Shown: positions 11,201 through 21,899 of the stretch, piece by piece | Numbering within the stretch: position 1 is the first letter of the stretch | Layout of the letters: each line of letters opens with the position of its first letter | The notes under the pieces: generated by a model | Databases searched by the model: none | Seen by the model: the letters and a program-made list of their open reading frames with translations, nothing else | What the model was told of the DNA's origin: nothing | Assembly (NCBI GenBank): GCA_015501585.1 | Contig: JADNRY010000260.1 | Location: 23,272-87,271, forward strand | Direction: 5' to 3' | Source: Rhodocollybia butyracea | Lineage: Eukaryota; Basidiomycota; Agaricomycetes; Agaricales; Omphalotaceae | DNA: 64,000 nt | Translations under genes and position numbers: made by a program

Positions 11201-12693
11201 GGGAGCTTCGTTACTGGGAGTTCCGCCCCCCGCCCTTTGATCTCAGGTCAGAAGGGATGTATTTCAATATAGGAAGGTTTACCCCCCAGGGGGTTCCGAT
11301 GTTTCTCCATGTCTTATTTTATTTATCCAGCCTATTCGTTCATCCGAGTGCCTTGTTCCTACTTGGCAGTTTCGAGTATCTTACTTATATACAGGATTAG
11401 TTATCCTTAGCCCTCAGACGTTTGTACATGTACACTTCTGAGGGTGAGTTACTTTATTTATATTTCTGTATTCACTTACTTACGCTGGTACTTGTAGCGC
11501 GTACTTATAAGTTCTACAGGTACATATCTACTTCAATACGAGATGTTTGTACACGTACACTTCTGAGGCGCATACTTATAAGTTCTACAGAGCTTGAACC
11601 CGGGATCCTTCTTCTGGTCGCCATCAAGTGGTATCACGCACGCGTTCCAACCTGCTTTCCTGTCCCGTTTATGCTCTTTGTTGTTGTGTCTTTGCTTTCG
11701 TTTTCGTTCTGTCTTATACGTCCTTCTGTTCCCATTGCATCCTATATGATTCTAATTTGTTTCAACGTTAGCACAATCCCAATCTCTTTTAGTCCATATC
11801 AAGATTTACATAGATCTTGCCATCCGAGTTCCTGCATACAGGAACATTCATGTAAGGGCCGGTGGCCAGAGTCCTTAGGTCACACGCGTGAACACTACAA
11901 AAGCTATGCGATTGTGTACTCAAGGTGCGAAAGAACTAGCGTAATTAGCTAATTGTACGGTACTTAAGTAGACAAACTGAATAGGAATAGAAATAATATC
12001 TTATCAATTGATAAGATAAGGTAATTGGCGTACAACACCATGGGCCGCGCGCGTAGGGCGTGGCCGGCTGTTATCAGAATGGTGAGGGGGGTAGGCAGAA
12101 GTGGAGGCGTTACAATTCACCATTACCACTACTGCAGAGCTGTATTGTTGTTGTGTAAAATCTTCATCAAGATTTGGTTCAATAAGAAGTAACGCTGTCA
12201 TCCCCGCCTTCAAGTTCTTCACCGCACAGTCTCCCATAGTGTACCCTTCATTTTTGATTTCAAAATAAAGGAACATTTTTTTTGAAACTGACGACTTCAC
12301 GCATCCCAGTTGCTGATCGCGGCTGTGTAGACTCCACGCTGACGAGCGTTAACCTGCGTTAACTAACGTTTAACTAGAGAGAGCCATATAACCAGAGCTA
12401 GAGATTCATAAAATCGGTGCATTTTCCTTCTGAAAGCATTCATAGTTTATTTACGTGAAGTTTCACAGAACTTCCTTGAGTATGCTATAGATTCAAACCG
12501 GAGAATGTTTGGTTCACGAGCCTAGGCACACGTCTCCGGTACTTCGGAGGCTAATCAAAGGGGCGGAACTCCACTCGCATGAAACGTTGGACAAATTACT
12601 ATAAAGCAGTGTGCGAGCTGGAGCAAATTCTTTCCCACTGCTGGTTCAGTACACACTTTACTCAACACCCAAAGACCCTTCATCTCATTTTCA
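11201..12693. other. Intergenic, repeat-rich; upstream region of secreted-protein copy 1
   Basis: No gene is supported. The stretch holds an imperfect palindrome at 11411-11444 centred on TGTACATGTACA and flanked by CCCTCAGA/TCTGAGGG. A related half-copy lies at about 11544-11568, and a 20-bp direct repeat ending ATAAGTTCTACAG recurs 70 bp apart (about 11500 and 11570). 11589-11730 resembles 17357-17510. The last 400 bp (from about 12280) resemble 14310-14715 and partly 18420-18540. An open frame at 11422-11952 looks fortuitous. Confidence 0.5.
11411..11444. repeat. Imperfect palindrome with TGTACATGTACA core
   Basis: The arms CCCTCAGA and TCTGAGGG flank a palindromic core, with two mismatched pairs between. 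It may mark a terminus of a lost element downstream of the copia remnant, or form a hairpin. No matching partner terminus was found. Confidence 0.5.
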
Positions 12694-14058
12694 ATGCGTA
12701 TGATCACACGTATCCATTACCTGGAGCTCATCTTCTTCTCTGTGTTCATCTTTGCCGTGCATGGAATGCCCACCCGCGGGCCCGAGGTAGATTTAACGAG
12801 CCCACTTTCATTTCAGTTATTCACGACTCTTTAGAAACCCCAACCCCTGAAATATTTTGCGACTATTCTCAAAGAGGACTTCTCTCCAGTTCTGGCAGGC
12901 GTCACACAGGGCACGAAACAGCAGATTACTGGAATGATAAAGAACATTGACTTGCCAGGCCATAAGAACATTGACTTGCCAGACCATAAGAAATTCGATA
13001 TTCATTACAACACTGAAAAAGCGACGTATGGAACGCAGGACTTGCAAGTCCCTGGCTATCAACAGATGATTCGTGTTGTGCTCCAGGGAGGGACCGCTTG
13101 TAATAAGTATCCGTGTTTCGGGTGGATCTGGCTTAGAGAAGGATCTGGCAAGGATTCTGGCGTCATCGGTTCAATCTTCAGCCTGAGCATCGACTCAAAT
13201 GGTCTTCAGGACTGGGACAGACATTCGTACCGGAAAAAATATCGATGGGATACATCAGAAACTGTGGAGGTTTTGGACGTTGAAAAGCTGGGAGAAAGTT
13301 CCATTATTGAGTTTGAGAACGCTCAAGGCTCTTGGCTGACCAAGTGGAGTACGGTGACAGAGCTCAAGGTCAAGCGCTGGAAAGATAAAAATTCAAAGTT
13401 GGGCACGTTGAAGTCGGCACCGTCGCGCCCGAAGTCAGGCTCAAGATCGGCACAGTTGGGCACAAAGTCAGCACATTTGGGCTCAAAGCCGGGGAAACAA
13501 ACTCAGAACAAAAAAGCAAAGGGTAAGTAAGCTAAAATCATAGCCGCCGAGCTGATTTACGATCCCAGAGAATCATATCTCAGCGAAAAAAGACGGTAAG
13601 CAGGCTAGCATCGGGTGTGCTGAGCTGAAACACTAACCATTGTGGTGACAACAGCAGATCCTCAGTCGGCCAATCCCTCCAGCGGACATTTGCCCCCCAG
13701 CTCAGAGTCAAGCGGACATCGAGAACAATATAGTAAGCAGGCTAACATTGGTTGCGCTGGGCTGAAACGCTAACCATTGTGGTGACAACAGTAGATCCTC
13801 AGCTGAAAGACCCCAAGTTCAAGTTCAGCGGATATTGGCCCGCCATCCACGAGCACGAGTCGGCCGGGTATCAAGAACAAACTGGTAAGCGGGCTAACAT
13901 TGAGTGCGCTGAGCTGAAGCGCTGACCATTGAGGCGACAACAGTAGATCCTCAGCTCCTAGCCATTTCCTCCAGTGGACATCAGCCCCCCATCCCAGGTA
14001 TACAATCGACCATCCGAGGATCCATGGGTCATGTAGGCATACCGCACACGCAGGGTAA
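12694..14058 (+). CDS. Secreted protein of unknown family, copy 1 (repeated 3' exons)
   Basis: I choose the ATG at 12694 because it opens a signal-peptide-like exon (hydrophobic LELIFFSVFIFAVHG) that copy 2 shares. Proposed exons: 12694-12786, 12835-13522, 13544-13595, 13655-13732, 13792-13884, 13944-14058. They sum to 1119 nt, giving an uninterrupted 372-residue protein. The second exon carries the family core (HYNTEKATYG, later TACNKYPCFGW and GSIFSLSID), a duplicated NIDLP-HK octapeptide, and a basic Ser/Lys tail. The last three introns are each 59 nt and nearly identical; the exons between them are 78 and 93 nt and start with an RSS-type motif. The 21-nt intron 13523-13543 is unusually short but is needed to avoid a TAA at 13528. 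No known domain recognised. A secreted or effector-like role is inference from the signal peptide and duplication. Confidence 0.55.
13523..13543 (+). other. Candidate 21-nt ultrashort intron
   Basis: The segment starts GTAAGTAAGC and ends CATAG. Removing it joins the core exon to the conserved AAELIYDP segment in frame. The paralogues have equivalents of 33 nt (15352-15384) and 30 nt (55490-55519). Left in, it introduces TAA. Splicing is inferred, not shown. Confidence 0.35.
13596..13943 (+). repeat. Tandem exon-intron array with three near-identical 59-nt introns
   Basis: Introns at 13596-13654, 13733-13791 and 13885-13943 are each exactly 59 nt. They share GTAAGC, (A/G)GCTA(A/G)CAT, GCTGGGCTGA or GCTGAGCTGA, a branch-site-like CTAACC/CTGACC and a final GACAACAG. 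All are phase 2. The intervening exons are 26 and 31 codons and are less alike than the introns, sharing mainly an (R/Y/C)RSS start. The pattern fits duplication of an exon-plus-intron unit with selection or homogenisation acting on the intron. Confidence 0.8.
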
Positions 14059-14715
14059 GGCCAAGCCAGTTTGGAGGATTAGCCATTGAACTCTATGATC
14101 TTAACAGCCAGTTCTGAGCAGCCTCTGGAAGCCCCCATGTCAGAAGAGGAAAAATCAAATTTTACAAGTATGTACATGGCGTCTGGCAGTGAGTAAGGGA
14201 GAGTATATCTAGCTTCGACATATGCAGATTCGTATATCCGCCGTAACAAGAGTCCCTGCCATTTGTGAGTACTTGAGTCGTGACCTCCAAAGAAAGGAAC
14301 ATTGGAACTGACAACTTCGCGCGTCCGAGTTGCTGATGACGGCTGTGTAGACTCCACGCTACTAGACGCTACTCCACGTTGGTGAAGAGCGTAAAATAAA
14401 GTTTAGCCCTAGCTAGAGATTTATAAAAATCGGTGCCAGATTTTCTTTCTGCAGTGCTGCATTCCTGTCATAAATTATTTACGGTTTCGTAGAACCTCGA
14501 CTAATGCTTAGAGAACGGCCAGTTCAAGTGCCAGGCACACGTCTCCGGTACCTCGGAGGCTAATCAAGGGGCGGAAATCCAGCTAACTCCAGCCGCATGG
14601 TCACGAAACGTTGGACAAATTACGATAAAAACAGCGGGCGGGGCAAATTCTCTCCCAACTGCTGGCTCAGTTCAAACTCACACAGAACGACCGAAGACCC
14701 TTCGGCTCATTTTCA
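14059..14715. other. Intergenic; duplicated upstream region of copy 2
   Basis: From about 14310 the sequence matches the upstream region of copy 1 about 2 kb earlier. Shared stretches include the GACTCCACGCT segment, TAAAATCGGTGC-type and CACGTCTCCGGTAC blocks, and the CTCGGAGGCTAATCAA block. No gene is seen. Confidence 0.5.
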
Positions 14716-15671
14716 ATGCTTATGGCCCCGCGTGTCCATTGCCTGGGGCTCATTTTCTTCTCTGTACTCATCTTTGCCGTGCACGGGATGCCCACCCCCA
14801 CGCACGACGTTGCGCAGGTAGATTTAACAAGCCAGCTTTCATTTCATTTATTCACGACTACAGTTAGCCACCCAAATATGTTGTGACTATTATCGATATT
14901 AAGAACTTCAAAGTAGTTCCGGAAGGACTCACCGAGACCACAAGAGATAGGATCGGCAGGATGATTAGGGAGATACTTGGCAACCCGGAAAAGTCCCCGA
15001 GAGCCCGTATTGAGCACAACACTGCAACATTGACCTCCTTTACGAGCAAAGACTACCCAGTTTCGAACTTTCAATACATGGTGGTTCATTTTGTGATCCA
15101 GGGAAGTACCCCTTGTGACAAGTATCCATGTTTCGGGTGCATACGGTCTGCTGGGCGCATCTATGGTTCAATCTTCAGCATGAGCACCGACGGTACATGG
15201 GAAAGAGTTCCGACTGACCTTGCGAAGTGGGGATCAGACGATTTCGGTAGAGAGTTTAAGAAGACTGAAGACGAATGGATGAACAAGTGGAATACGGTGA
15301 CCTCGTTGGGTGTCATGATATTGGAAAACAGTCGTAAGGGCATTCTGGACGGTAAGCAAGCCAATATCCTGTGATATTATATAGCTGCTGAGCTGGTTTA
15401 CGATCCTAGTGGGATACGCGCTCTCCGTTCTAGCGGGGCAAAATGGTAAGCATGCTAACATCGGGTGCGCTGCGCCGACCGTTGAAATGACGATGGCAGC
15501 AGCCCCAAAGACGGACCACCACAGCAAATCTCCCACTCCCGAGCCACCCAGTCCGCAACACAATCGTACGCAATAATCTGATATTGGATGCGCTGAGCTG
15601 ACCACTGAGGTGACAACAGCTATCGTGCCAGGTATTACGCTGTTCAACAGACCCTTGAACGGGCATGCTGA
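14716..15671 (+). CDS. Secreted protein of unknown family, copy 2
   Basis: This is the paralogue of the gene at 12694, about 2.02 kb downstream. The ATG at 14716 opens a signal-peptide-like exon (LGLIFFSVLIFAVHG, then a Pro-rich stretch). Proposed exons: 14716-14817, 14868-15351, 15385-15445, 15503-15565, 15620-15671, totalling 762 nt (253 residues). Core motifs are conserved: TPCDKYPCFG, GSIFSMSTDG and WMNKWNTV. The intron 15352-15384 would be only 33 nt. The repeated-intron array continues past the stop (TGA at 15669), with two further intron copies at 15689-15739 and 15917-15962, so the 3' end looks decayed or alternatively spliced. Function unknown. Confidence 0.5.
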
Positions 15672-15962
15672 CTTTCGGAAACAAGAAGGTAAGCAGGCTA
15701 ACATCGAGCGTGCTGAGCTGACCATCGAGGTGAGAACAGTCCAGGGTGATTCTGGACTACCGAAAATCTCCAAGGATCCCTCCTATGATCCCTTCATGGG
15801 TCATGATCCGGAAGACCCATACAGCTTAAGCCTACATGGACATCAAGTGAGAGATAACCGCTGAGCTGACTGTATGATCTTGGAGCGATAGCGGATTCTA
15901 CCAAAGGACTTCATGGGTAAGCAGGTCAGCACTGAGTGAGCTTATAGCTGACGATGAAACAG
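15446..15962 (+). repeat. Second array of related introns
   Basis: Four relatives of the 59-nt intron occur at 15446-15502, 15566-15619, 15689-15739 and 15917-15962 (57, 54, 51 and 46 nt). Most begin GTAAGCAGG or GTAAGCATGC and keep GCTGAGCTGACC and ACAACAG-like ends; one starts GTACGC. The spacers are 63, 69 and 177 nt, all multiples of three, as in copy 1. An in-frame TGA in the 69-nt exon shows decay. Confidence 0.7.
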
Positions 15963-16955
15963 GAGTCCAGGAGCTAAAGAGGACTGGAGAGATTACAGCC
16001 GCTGAGCTAGGGGCCTGTGGTTTGAAATCTCTGTAAAGACGGTTCTACCGTATACTTATTCTTGTTTTCTGAATGCTCGTATTTCCTCGCTCTGTCAGAT
16101 GTTACGTTTCGATACGTCGTCGCGTATGATCGCTTACCAAAGTCATGAACCAGACCCTATGTTCTTAGATGGCATCTTGAAACATGGCGCCAAAGTTAAA
16201 GACCTCGCGTCGGAGGGAGGAACAACTATACATGGTGAAATCCGTAGCGCCACGAGAATCTTGTAGCCAATATCGTTGCATATTGAAAGACACTTGGAAA
16301 GGGACAAGCACGTACTTTGACTTTCGAGATAACCTCATTTTTGGTTGCATCCGGTGCTCTGTTCGTTGCCAGCTATCGCGATCCAAAAGACGCGTTTTCC
16401 GCCTCCTCCGGCATTGTTGACATAAAGATATTCAAGGTTCCAGTAAGGATGAAAGAATTCCACCATTTGCTAAGGTTTGGAATCCCGGTCTGGTTTCCGC
16501 CCGAGATCTGTGCGTCGCGTTCGATTTGTTTTTGGAAGATTGAAAGGGCAATTTTGGAGTATCGCCGAAACGAATGCTGTATAAATTATTCAGATAAATA
16601 AGAGAATAACGAAGATGATGAAACAAGTTCTTGCATTAAGTTACTAGAGCTTGTGAGCCGAGCGCCAATTTTTTTGGCGCTCACGGTCTCTTTCCTTGTA
16701 CCCGGACACTGGACAGCAGTCTCGCACGGTAATTCTCGAGAAGTCGTACACTTGATAGGCCTGCATAGCTTTTAACAGTATCAGAACATATGGTTATTTC
16801 CTCTATGGACCTTGCTATATATGGAACTAAGCTCGGCAGGAATTCTACGTCAGACGTTTTCCGCAATTTGCACAGCAAGAGGCAAGAGTCATATCGGGTC
16901 CCGACACAAGTATAAATTCAATCTGGCGTACTTTGTTTTGGACCATTGAGCTCCC
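15963..16955. other. Intergenic with diverged duplicate of 18.17-18.29 kb
   Basis: About 16170-16290 matches 18170-18290 (GGCATCTTGAAAC, a GTCGGAGGGA block, CTTGTAGCCAATATCG), 2.0 kb apart. No gene recognised; the short frames here are not conserved. Confidence 0.5.
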
Positions 16956-17312
16956 ATGCCATCCTCACCAAGTTCATCGATATCTGTCGTCCGACAGTTA
17001 TTGAAGGACTGGTTCTCTATCGATAATGACAACGACATTATATCCGTCTTTGGGTTCGCTGTGCTCTCTGCTCTCATAGTTTTCACTGTTTTTCTTGGTG
17101 CGATGCTTGCCCTATTATTCACTTCCTTAAACTCATGGATGTATCGCACAGTGATTATTTCAGTTCTGCTGATCTTCAGCTCTGGAGATCGCAGCAACAC
17201 TCCAGCCAGTGTCACCGAGGCCAAAAGAGCTTACTATGGCCAGAGCTTGCGGAACTCTCGTGTCGCTGGCAGCCAGAGTCCCGCCGCTTCCGTTCGCAGT
17301 CGCATTATGTGA
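16956..17312 (+). CDS. Small hypothetical membrane protein
   Basis: This is an ATG-initiated frame of 118 codons. The protein has a Ser/Pro-rich start, a hydrophobic segment of about 30 residues (FGFAVLSALIVFTVFLGAML) at residues 29-58, a second weaker one (VIISVLLIF), and a basic Arg/Ser-rich tail. It lies inside the duplicated accessory region and no second copy or domain is recognised. It could be a real short gene or a chance frame, so confidence is low. Confidence 0.25.
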   Translation: MPSSPSSSISVVRQLLKDWFSIDNDNDIISVFGFAVLSALIVFTVFLGAMLALLFTSLNSWMYRTVIISVLLIFSSGDRSNTPASVTEAKRAYYGQSLRNSRVAGSQSPAASVRSRIM

Positions 17313-18627
17313 AGGGAGGACCAAGCACTTCCGATGCCTTTGTATAGCCAGCCGAGCCTGAGCTTGAAGCCGGAATCCTTCTTCTGGCCGCCATCGCTTC
17401 TCAAGTGATATCACACACACGTTCCAATCCGCCTCCCTGCCCCGCCCAACCACTACTCTCTGCTATCTTGTCTTTGCTTTCGTTCTGTTTTCTATATATA
17501 CGTCCTTCGCGATTTAATTGAGGACTTTGGCCTTGCTTCTAGAGCTTTTTTATCATTCAAGTTATCGCCTACAGTATATATCTGTCACGTTTATATAATT
17601 TGTTTCAATGTGTACAGTACGATCCCATACGATGCTGGTTCATGCGATATCCATAGCAAGCGGCTGCCGCTGTTGAACTCTTGTTGTGCAACGGTCAATT
17701 CACTTCAAAGGGCGCGATTCGCGCTTCGACGTACTTAGTTAGCTTCAACTTCAAGCTTCGAGAGTTAATTCGATCGCTCATTGTCACGTGGGCGAAACCA
17801 TCTCTGTTTCCAACTTCCATGCCTCTCTATCAGATGCTAAGTAATGCATTTCCACACACCTCAAAGAATATGTACGACAGGCTACAGCATATCTACCCTT
17901 TCTTCTAACATCTTGGATCCAGAATCAAATGAAACAGCAATGGTGATGCTGGTTCGTAAAATCGACTCGAGGGATCATGCTCTGCCGCAGAGAATAGTTG
18001 AAAGGACAATCTAGTACTCTGGGCTACAGAATGTACGTGTTTTGCTGTGTTACCGTTCGTGATGCTAAGAAAACATCAGGTATCGGATGCTACATTTCGC
18101 TATCTCGCCGCGGACTACTCACCATACAATCCCTCAACAATACTATACGACAGGATCCTAAAGCTTAAAGGGGCATCTTGAAACTTGGCACCAAAGTCCT
18201 CACGTCGGAGGGACGAAAAACCCATACGTGCCGAGGAATTCAGTGCCGCGAGCGTCTTGTAGCCAATATCGCTGTACACCCCAAACCTAATACTCGGCAT
18301 AATGCAATACTTGATTGGGTGACCTTGACATTTTGTAAATCTTCCTTGTCTCCTCCCTCAGCACCTGCCCGTTCAAGGACCAGCGCTATCATCTCCGCAC
18401 AACGATAGTCCCTGTCGTTTTTACCCTCTCAGTTCGACTAATACGCGTCTGGAATGTTGATCACGGCTGTGAAGATGCCAACGTTGGCGAAGAATATAAA
18501 GTTATAAAGTAGAGCGAATCTAGCCAGAGATTCAGATCAGTTGCTTAAAACCATTTCGAACGCACAAAAGTAGGTACATGGTAGAATAGCCATAAACCTT
18601 AGCCATAAACCTGGTCTCATAACTATC
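17313..18627. other. Intergenic, diverged duplicated segments
   Basis: 17357-17510 repeats 11589-11730; 18170-18290 repeats 16170-16290; 18420-18540 resembles the upstream regions of both secreted-protein genes. No gene is supported. Confidence 0.5.
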
Positions 18628-18723
18628 GCTTCCTTAGCTCAGTCGGTAGAGCGCCAGTCTCATAGTCGAGTAGTGTTGCACTGCTTAATCTGGAGGTCGC
18701 AAGTTCGAGCCTTGCAGGGAGCA
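18628..18723 (+). tRNA. tRNA-Met (CAT), intron-containing
   Basis: The acceptor strands GCTTCCT and AGGGAGC pair. The D-arm GCTC-AGTCGGTA-GAGC and the T-arm GCAAG-TTCGAGC-CTTGC are complete. The anticodon loop reads CTCATA, giving anticodon CAT, followed by an intron of about 22 nt after position 37. The sequence is that of an elongator rather than an initiator tRNA-Met (T-loop TTCGAGC, acceptor start G-C). One pair at the bottom of the anticodon stem is T-T. Confidence 0.92.
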
Positions 18724-19092
18724 ATATGGCAACGCTCTTTAGTTTTTTCATAGTTCCTGTTTTCCAAAATAAATAAATTCCTGAGTTTCTCGCGCAAAGA
18801 GATCAACTGCCAGTTCGACGCGGCTGTCCCTACCGAAGATGTCAACAATCAAGTGAAAGGCACTAGCAGCACCCAGAAAAAGAAAGTGCAGATGAGTATG
18901 CATCTAAGTACTTGAAAATAATTGTACGCTGAGAAGAGCCATAACCGAAGTTTGAGTCTGACAGCGTTGAAATAGTGAATTGTGAGCAGAACATCAACAC
19001 CAGTTTTTTAAACACTTCTCATAGGCTCGAAAAAATACAACCAAACCCAAAACGTTAAACTAGTAGGATGAGACAATTTATCCCATCTCCGT
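18724..19092. other. Intergenic, nothing recognised
   Basis: This is spacer between the tRNA and the 3' end of the xylanase gene. The short ATG frame on the minus strand at 18660-18848 overlaps the tRNA and is spurious. Confidence 0.5.
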
Positions 19093-21145
19093 CTACGCAA
19101 AGCCAGCGATGATACCGTCGTAGGCTGGTTTACTTATCAAGTTCTAAACGGACAATGCGGTCAGAAAACAAGAGTAACTATAACGCTTGAAAGGAGTTAC
19201 ATCATCCCAAGGACACGCTGCTCCCATTCCTGGAATGTACCTATGAATCAGGTCCAAAATGTCAGATAAGTGAGAATAAGACAACTTGTAGGAACATACC
19301 AGGGATCCAAGAGAACTAGTGACTTTGGTCAGTTGATATATTCTGAGAGAGCCAAGAGGATCATACCTTATCAGTGCTAATCGTTCGATGTCAACTCAGT
19401 AAATATAGCGCACAAAGAAAGGAAACGACATACTAGTCCCAAATCGTTACCTAGCCATGGAACACATTAATATCCAAAGCCCTAGTAACCTTGAAAGAGA
19501 AATGACAGCTTACCCCGACACAGCCCGGAACAGCGTTACACGCGGAAATAACGGTCGTATAATCTGTTTTTTGTTGGGCTAGGAGTGCATCCGTTTCAGG
19601 TAGCGTCATTCGGATGTCGAGCTCTGTAACAGCGACTTCAACGCCCAATGCCACAAATTGCTCCATAGTCTGTTGAATCGTAGAGGGGACTTCGCCAACG
19701 ATGAAATGAGATTCGAAGCCCACACCGTCGATGGGAACGCCGCGAGATTTGAGGTCCGAAACGAGTTGCAGCATCGCAGCTGATTTTGCACCTATATGCG
19801 CATCTATTTGTTAGTAGATATTCGGGCCTGCCGATGGGATATTGACCAGTAGACTCAATATTGTAGTCGTTGATCTATAGATGCAAAAATCAGGACTCAG
19901 GAAAAATTCAACCCAGAATGAGGTCGACCCACGTAAAGTTTTGCGTTGGGGTCAGCAGCACGAGCAGCAATAAGAGCAACATCCACGAAAGATGAACCCA
20001 TTGTGTTGAAGAACACGTCCTGTCGCCAAGTACCGTCGTCATTGAAAGGTTCTTAGAAAAGGGGTAATTTAGTTGTCGTTCAGCTGAAATTGATAAACAT
20101 ACCGTTGATGATGTCCCAAGCGTCTGCAGAGAGCGATCAACTTAAAGAACATGCTTGACGATGAAAAACGTACAACTTGAGACGCATCAGCACCGAAGAA
20201 CTACAAAGAAAGATAATGGAAGAACTTACATATCCCCCGCGTAGTGAGAGACCAAGGTACCGCAGTGGTTTTGCACAACAGCAGTCAAGGTTGCGTTAGT
20301 CCAGACGTCGCTAGTTACCCAGCTAGGAAGCTGGTTATACCAAACACAGTTGTGTCCTGCAAAGCACCTTGTCAGCAAACAGTTCAGCATTGGTCGCATA
20401 ACAAACCTCGAAGCAACTGCGAGTTTCCTTGGGCTAAAGCCACGACTGCATCACCTCCTGAAAACGTAAAAGTGCCCTGTTCAGGCTCCGTTGCATCCTA
20501 TCCCAATAAATAAGTTACTTTTGCAAACGGAACGACAAAGGTATTCTCACCCATTTCATGCTATTCCCAGGTGTGATCTGGCCGAAAAAGGCGTTGTTGC
20601 TGAGCATTGCAACGTAAGGCGCGTCAGTGAATTCTGGGTTGTCTGTGGCAGATCCAAAGTATTTCTTTCCAGCAGCTTTAGCGACTGTGTTAGTTTTTGC
20701 GGTTGAGGTTCCAGTGGGGAGAGGAGCAGTAGAGGTGCCTGTGCCGCCACTTCCCCTGAGCCGGTGGTTGTAGACTAGTCGTAATATGAGAATGGAGATT
20801 TCGGGACATCCAGAGGACGCTACTTACGGGAAGACACTGGAAGAAGTATGGGTTTAACTCTTCACAGACGTTACTGTAGGATGGTCAGTGTATATCGATA
20901 TCTATGTGAAAAAGATGCCTACCCAGCTACACATGTCTATAATTTCATATTAGTAGCAAATTACTCTGTAGGGAGACTAGACACTGACCGTTGGACCAGA
21001 CCAGCCTATCCCTCCGCCTACAGAAGAACCGACGTTAGGAAAGAAAAGAATCTGGGGGCAAGAGACGCGTACACTGTCCGAATTCTGACGACTGAGCAGC
21101 GGCAATGGAGACGAGAGCCAACAGCGAAATGAACGAGCTAAGCAT
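19093..21145 (-). pseudogene. CBM1-GH10 endo-1,4-beta-xylanase, probably decayed
   Basis: From the ATG at 21145 there is a signal peptide (SLLALVSIAAAQ). A CBM1 split over short exons follows (CGGGIGWSGPT, TCVAG, NVCEELNPYFFQCLP), then a Gly/Thr/Ser linker and a GH10 barrel. The family hydrolyses xylan outside the cell. Landmarks: [18 protein letters not shown], then DIINEP with the acid/base Glu, GVGFESHFIVG, ITELDIR-type block with the nucleophile Glu, VTIWDYTDK, CPWDD and the C-terminal KPAYDGIIAGFA before TAG at 19095. Two signs of decay: the linker needs one extra base at the CCCC run 20753-20756 to stay in frame, and the highly conserved HTLVWH motif reads HNCVWY, with the second His lost. 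If the indel is a sequencing error the gene could be intact. About ten introns, all short. Confidence 0.85.
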
Positions 21146-21899
21146 GGTAATTGGTTGTCGCAATTAAGCGTGTCGCTGGAGAATTCCCCGTCTTGCTTTT
21201 AACAGTGTTGAAAGCGGAACATTGTCGCAGAAAATGAGCTAAAAAAAGAAAGGGTAGTCGGAGAGCTTGGCAGGTACATGGTCATTTGGACAAGCACTAC
21301 CTGAGGTGTAGTATATAGTAGGACGATGCCATCGAGAGTCACTGGCCATCGAAGTTCGTTCACTCGGTGTATCAGAGCGTATGAACTATGAGAAGTCAAA
21401 AAACATCGGGGACAATTCGGAAGTAGGTTCCACAGCTCTGTTGTTTTTTCGTGAAATATATAGACGGTCTTATGTATCCAAAGGTTGCTTGAATGACTGA
21501 GAGCTGTCGGAAACGGGAGTTGTTCTGCACAAGCTGGCGCTAATGTGTGGTGCCCAAGCGCCGAGGTGATTATGAGGTCATCAACTCTCCTTTGTCGTTT
21601 CCCTTCATGTTACGAATCAACCGTGTAGATGGCTCTCCTTTTAGCGTATACCAAGCTCATCCCTCGCCCTCGACTACAATTCCCACTGACAGCGTAGACG
21701 TCCTCGACGAGTATGCGGATTCATCCCCGATAAGTTCCTATGAAGTTCAGCGTACCACTCGCGGTCACGTGAACTACTCTTTGGTCCACCCTCTATCACC
21801 GCGATCACGCCTTTATGTACGTCTAGTCCCTTATTCGACTCAGAAACTATATACTCAAAATTTCGCTAGTAATCCAAAGACCGAATCTCGCAATTAGAG
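21146..21899. other. Intergenic; xylanase upstream region
   Basis: No clear gene. A plus-strand frame at 21547-21897 (116 codons) has no recognisable domain. It may be an upstream remnant of the relic that follows. Confidence 0.4.

Noticed and set aside
11422..11952. 176-codon open frame downstream of copia
   Set aside because: Covers the palindrome and direct repeats, has no domain and no conserved counterpart in the related segment at 17.4 kb.
13586..15962. CRISPR-like array
   Set aside because: The regularly recurring units have GT...AG ends, a branch-site motif and coding spacers in a eukaryote; they are introns.
20753..20756. Idea that the xylanase 3' exon is also frameshifted (CCAGGAATGG at about 19235)
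   Set aside because: Using the AG at ATTCCAG as 3' splice site gives an in-frame PGMGAACPWDD, so only the linker indel remains.
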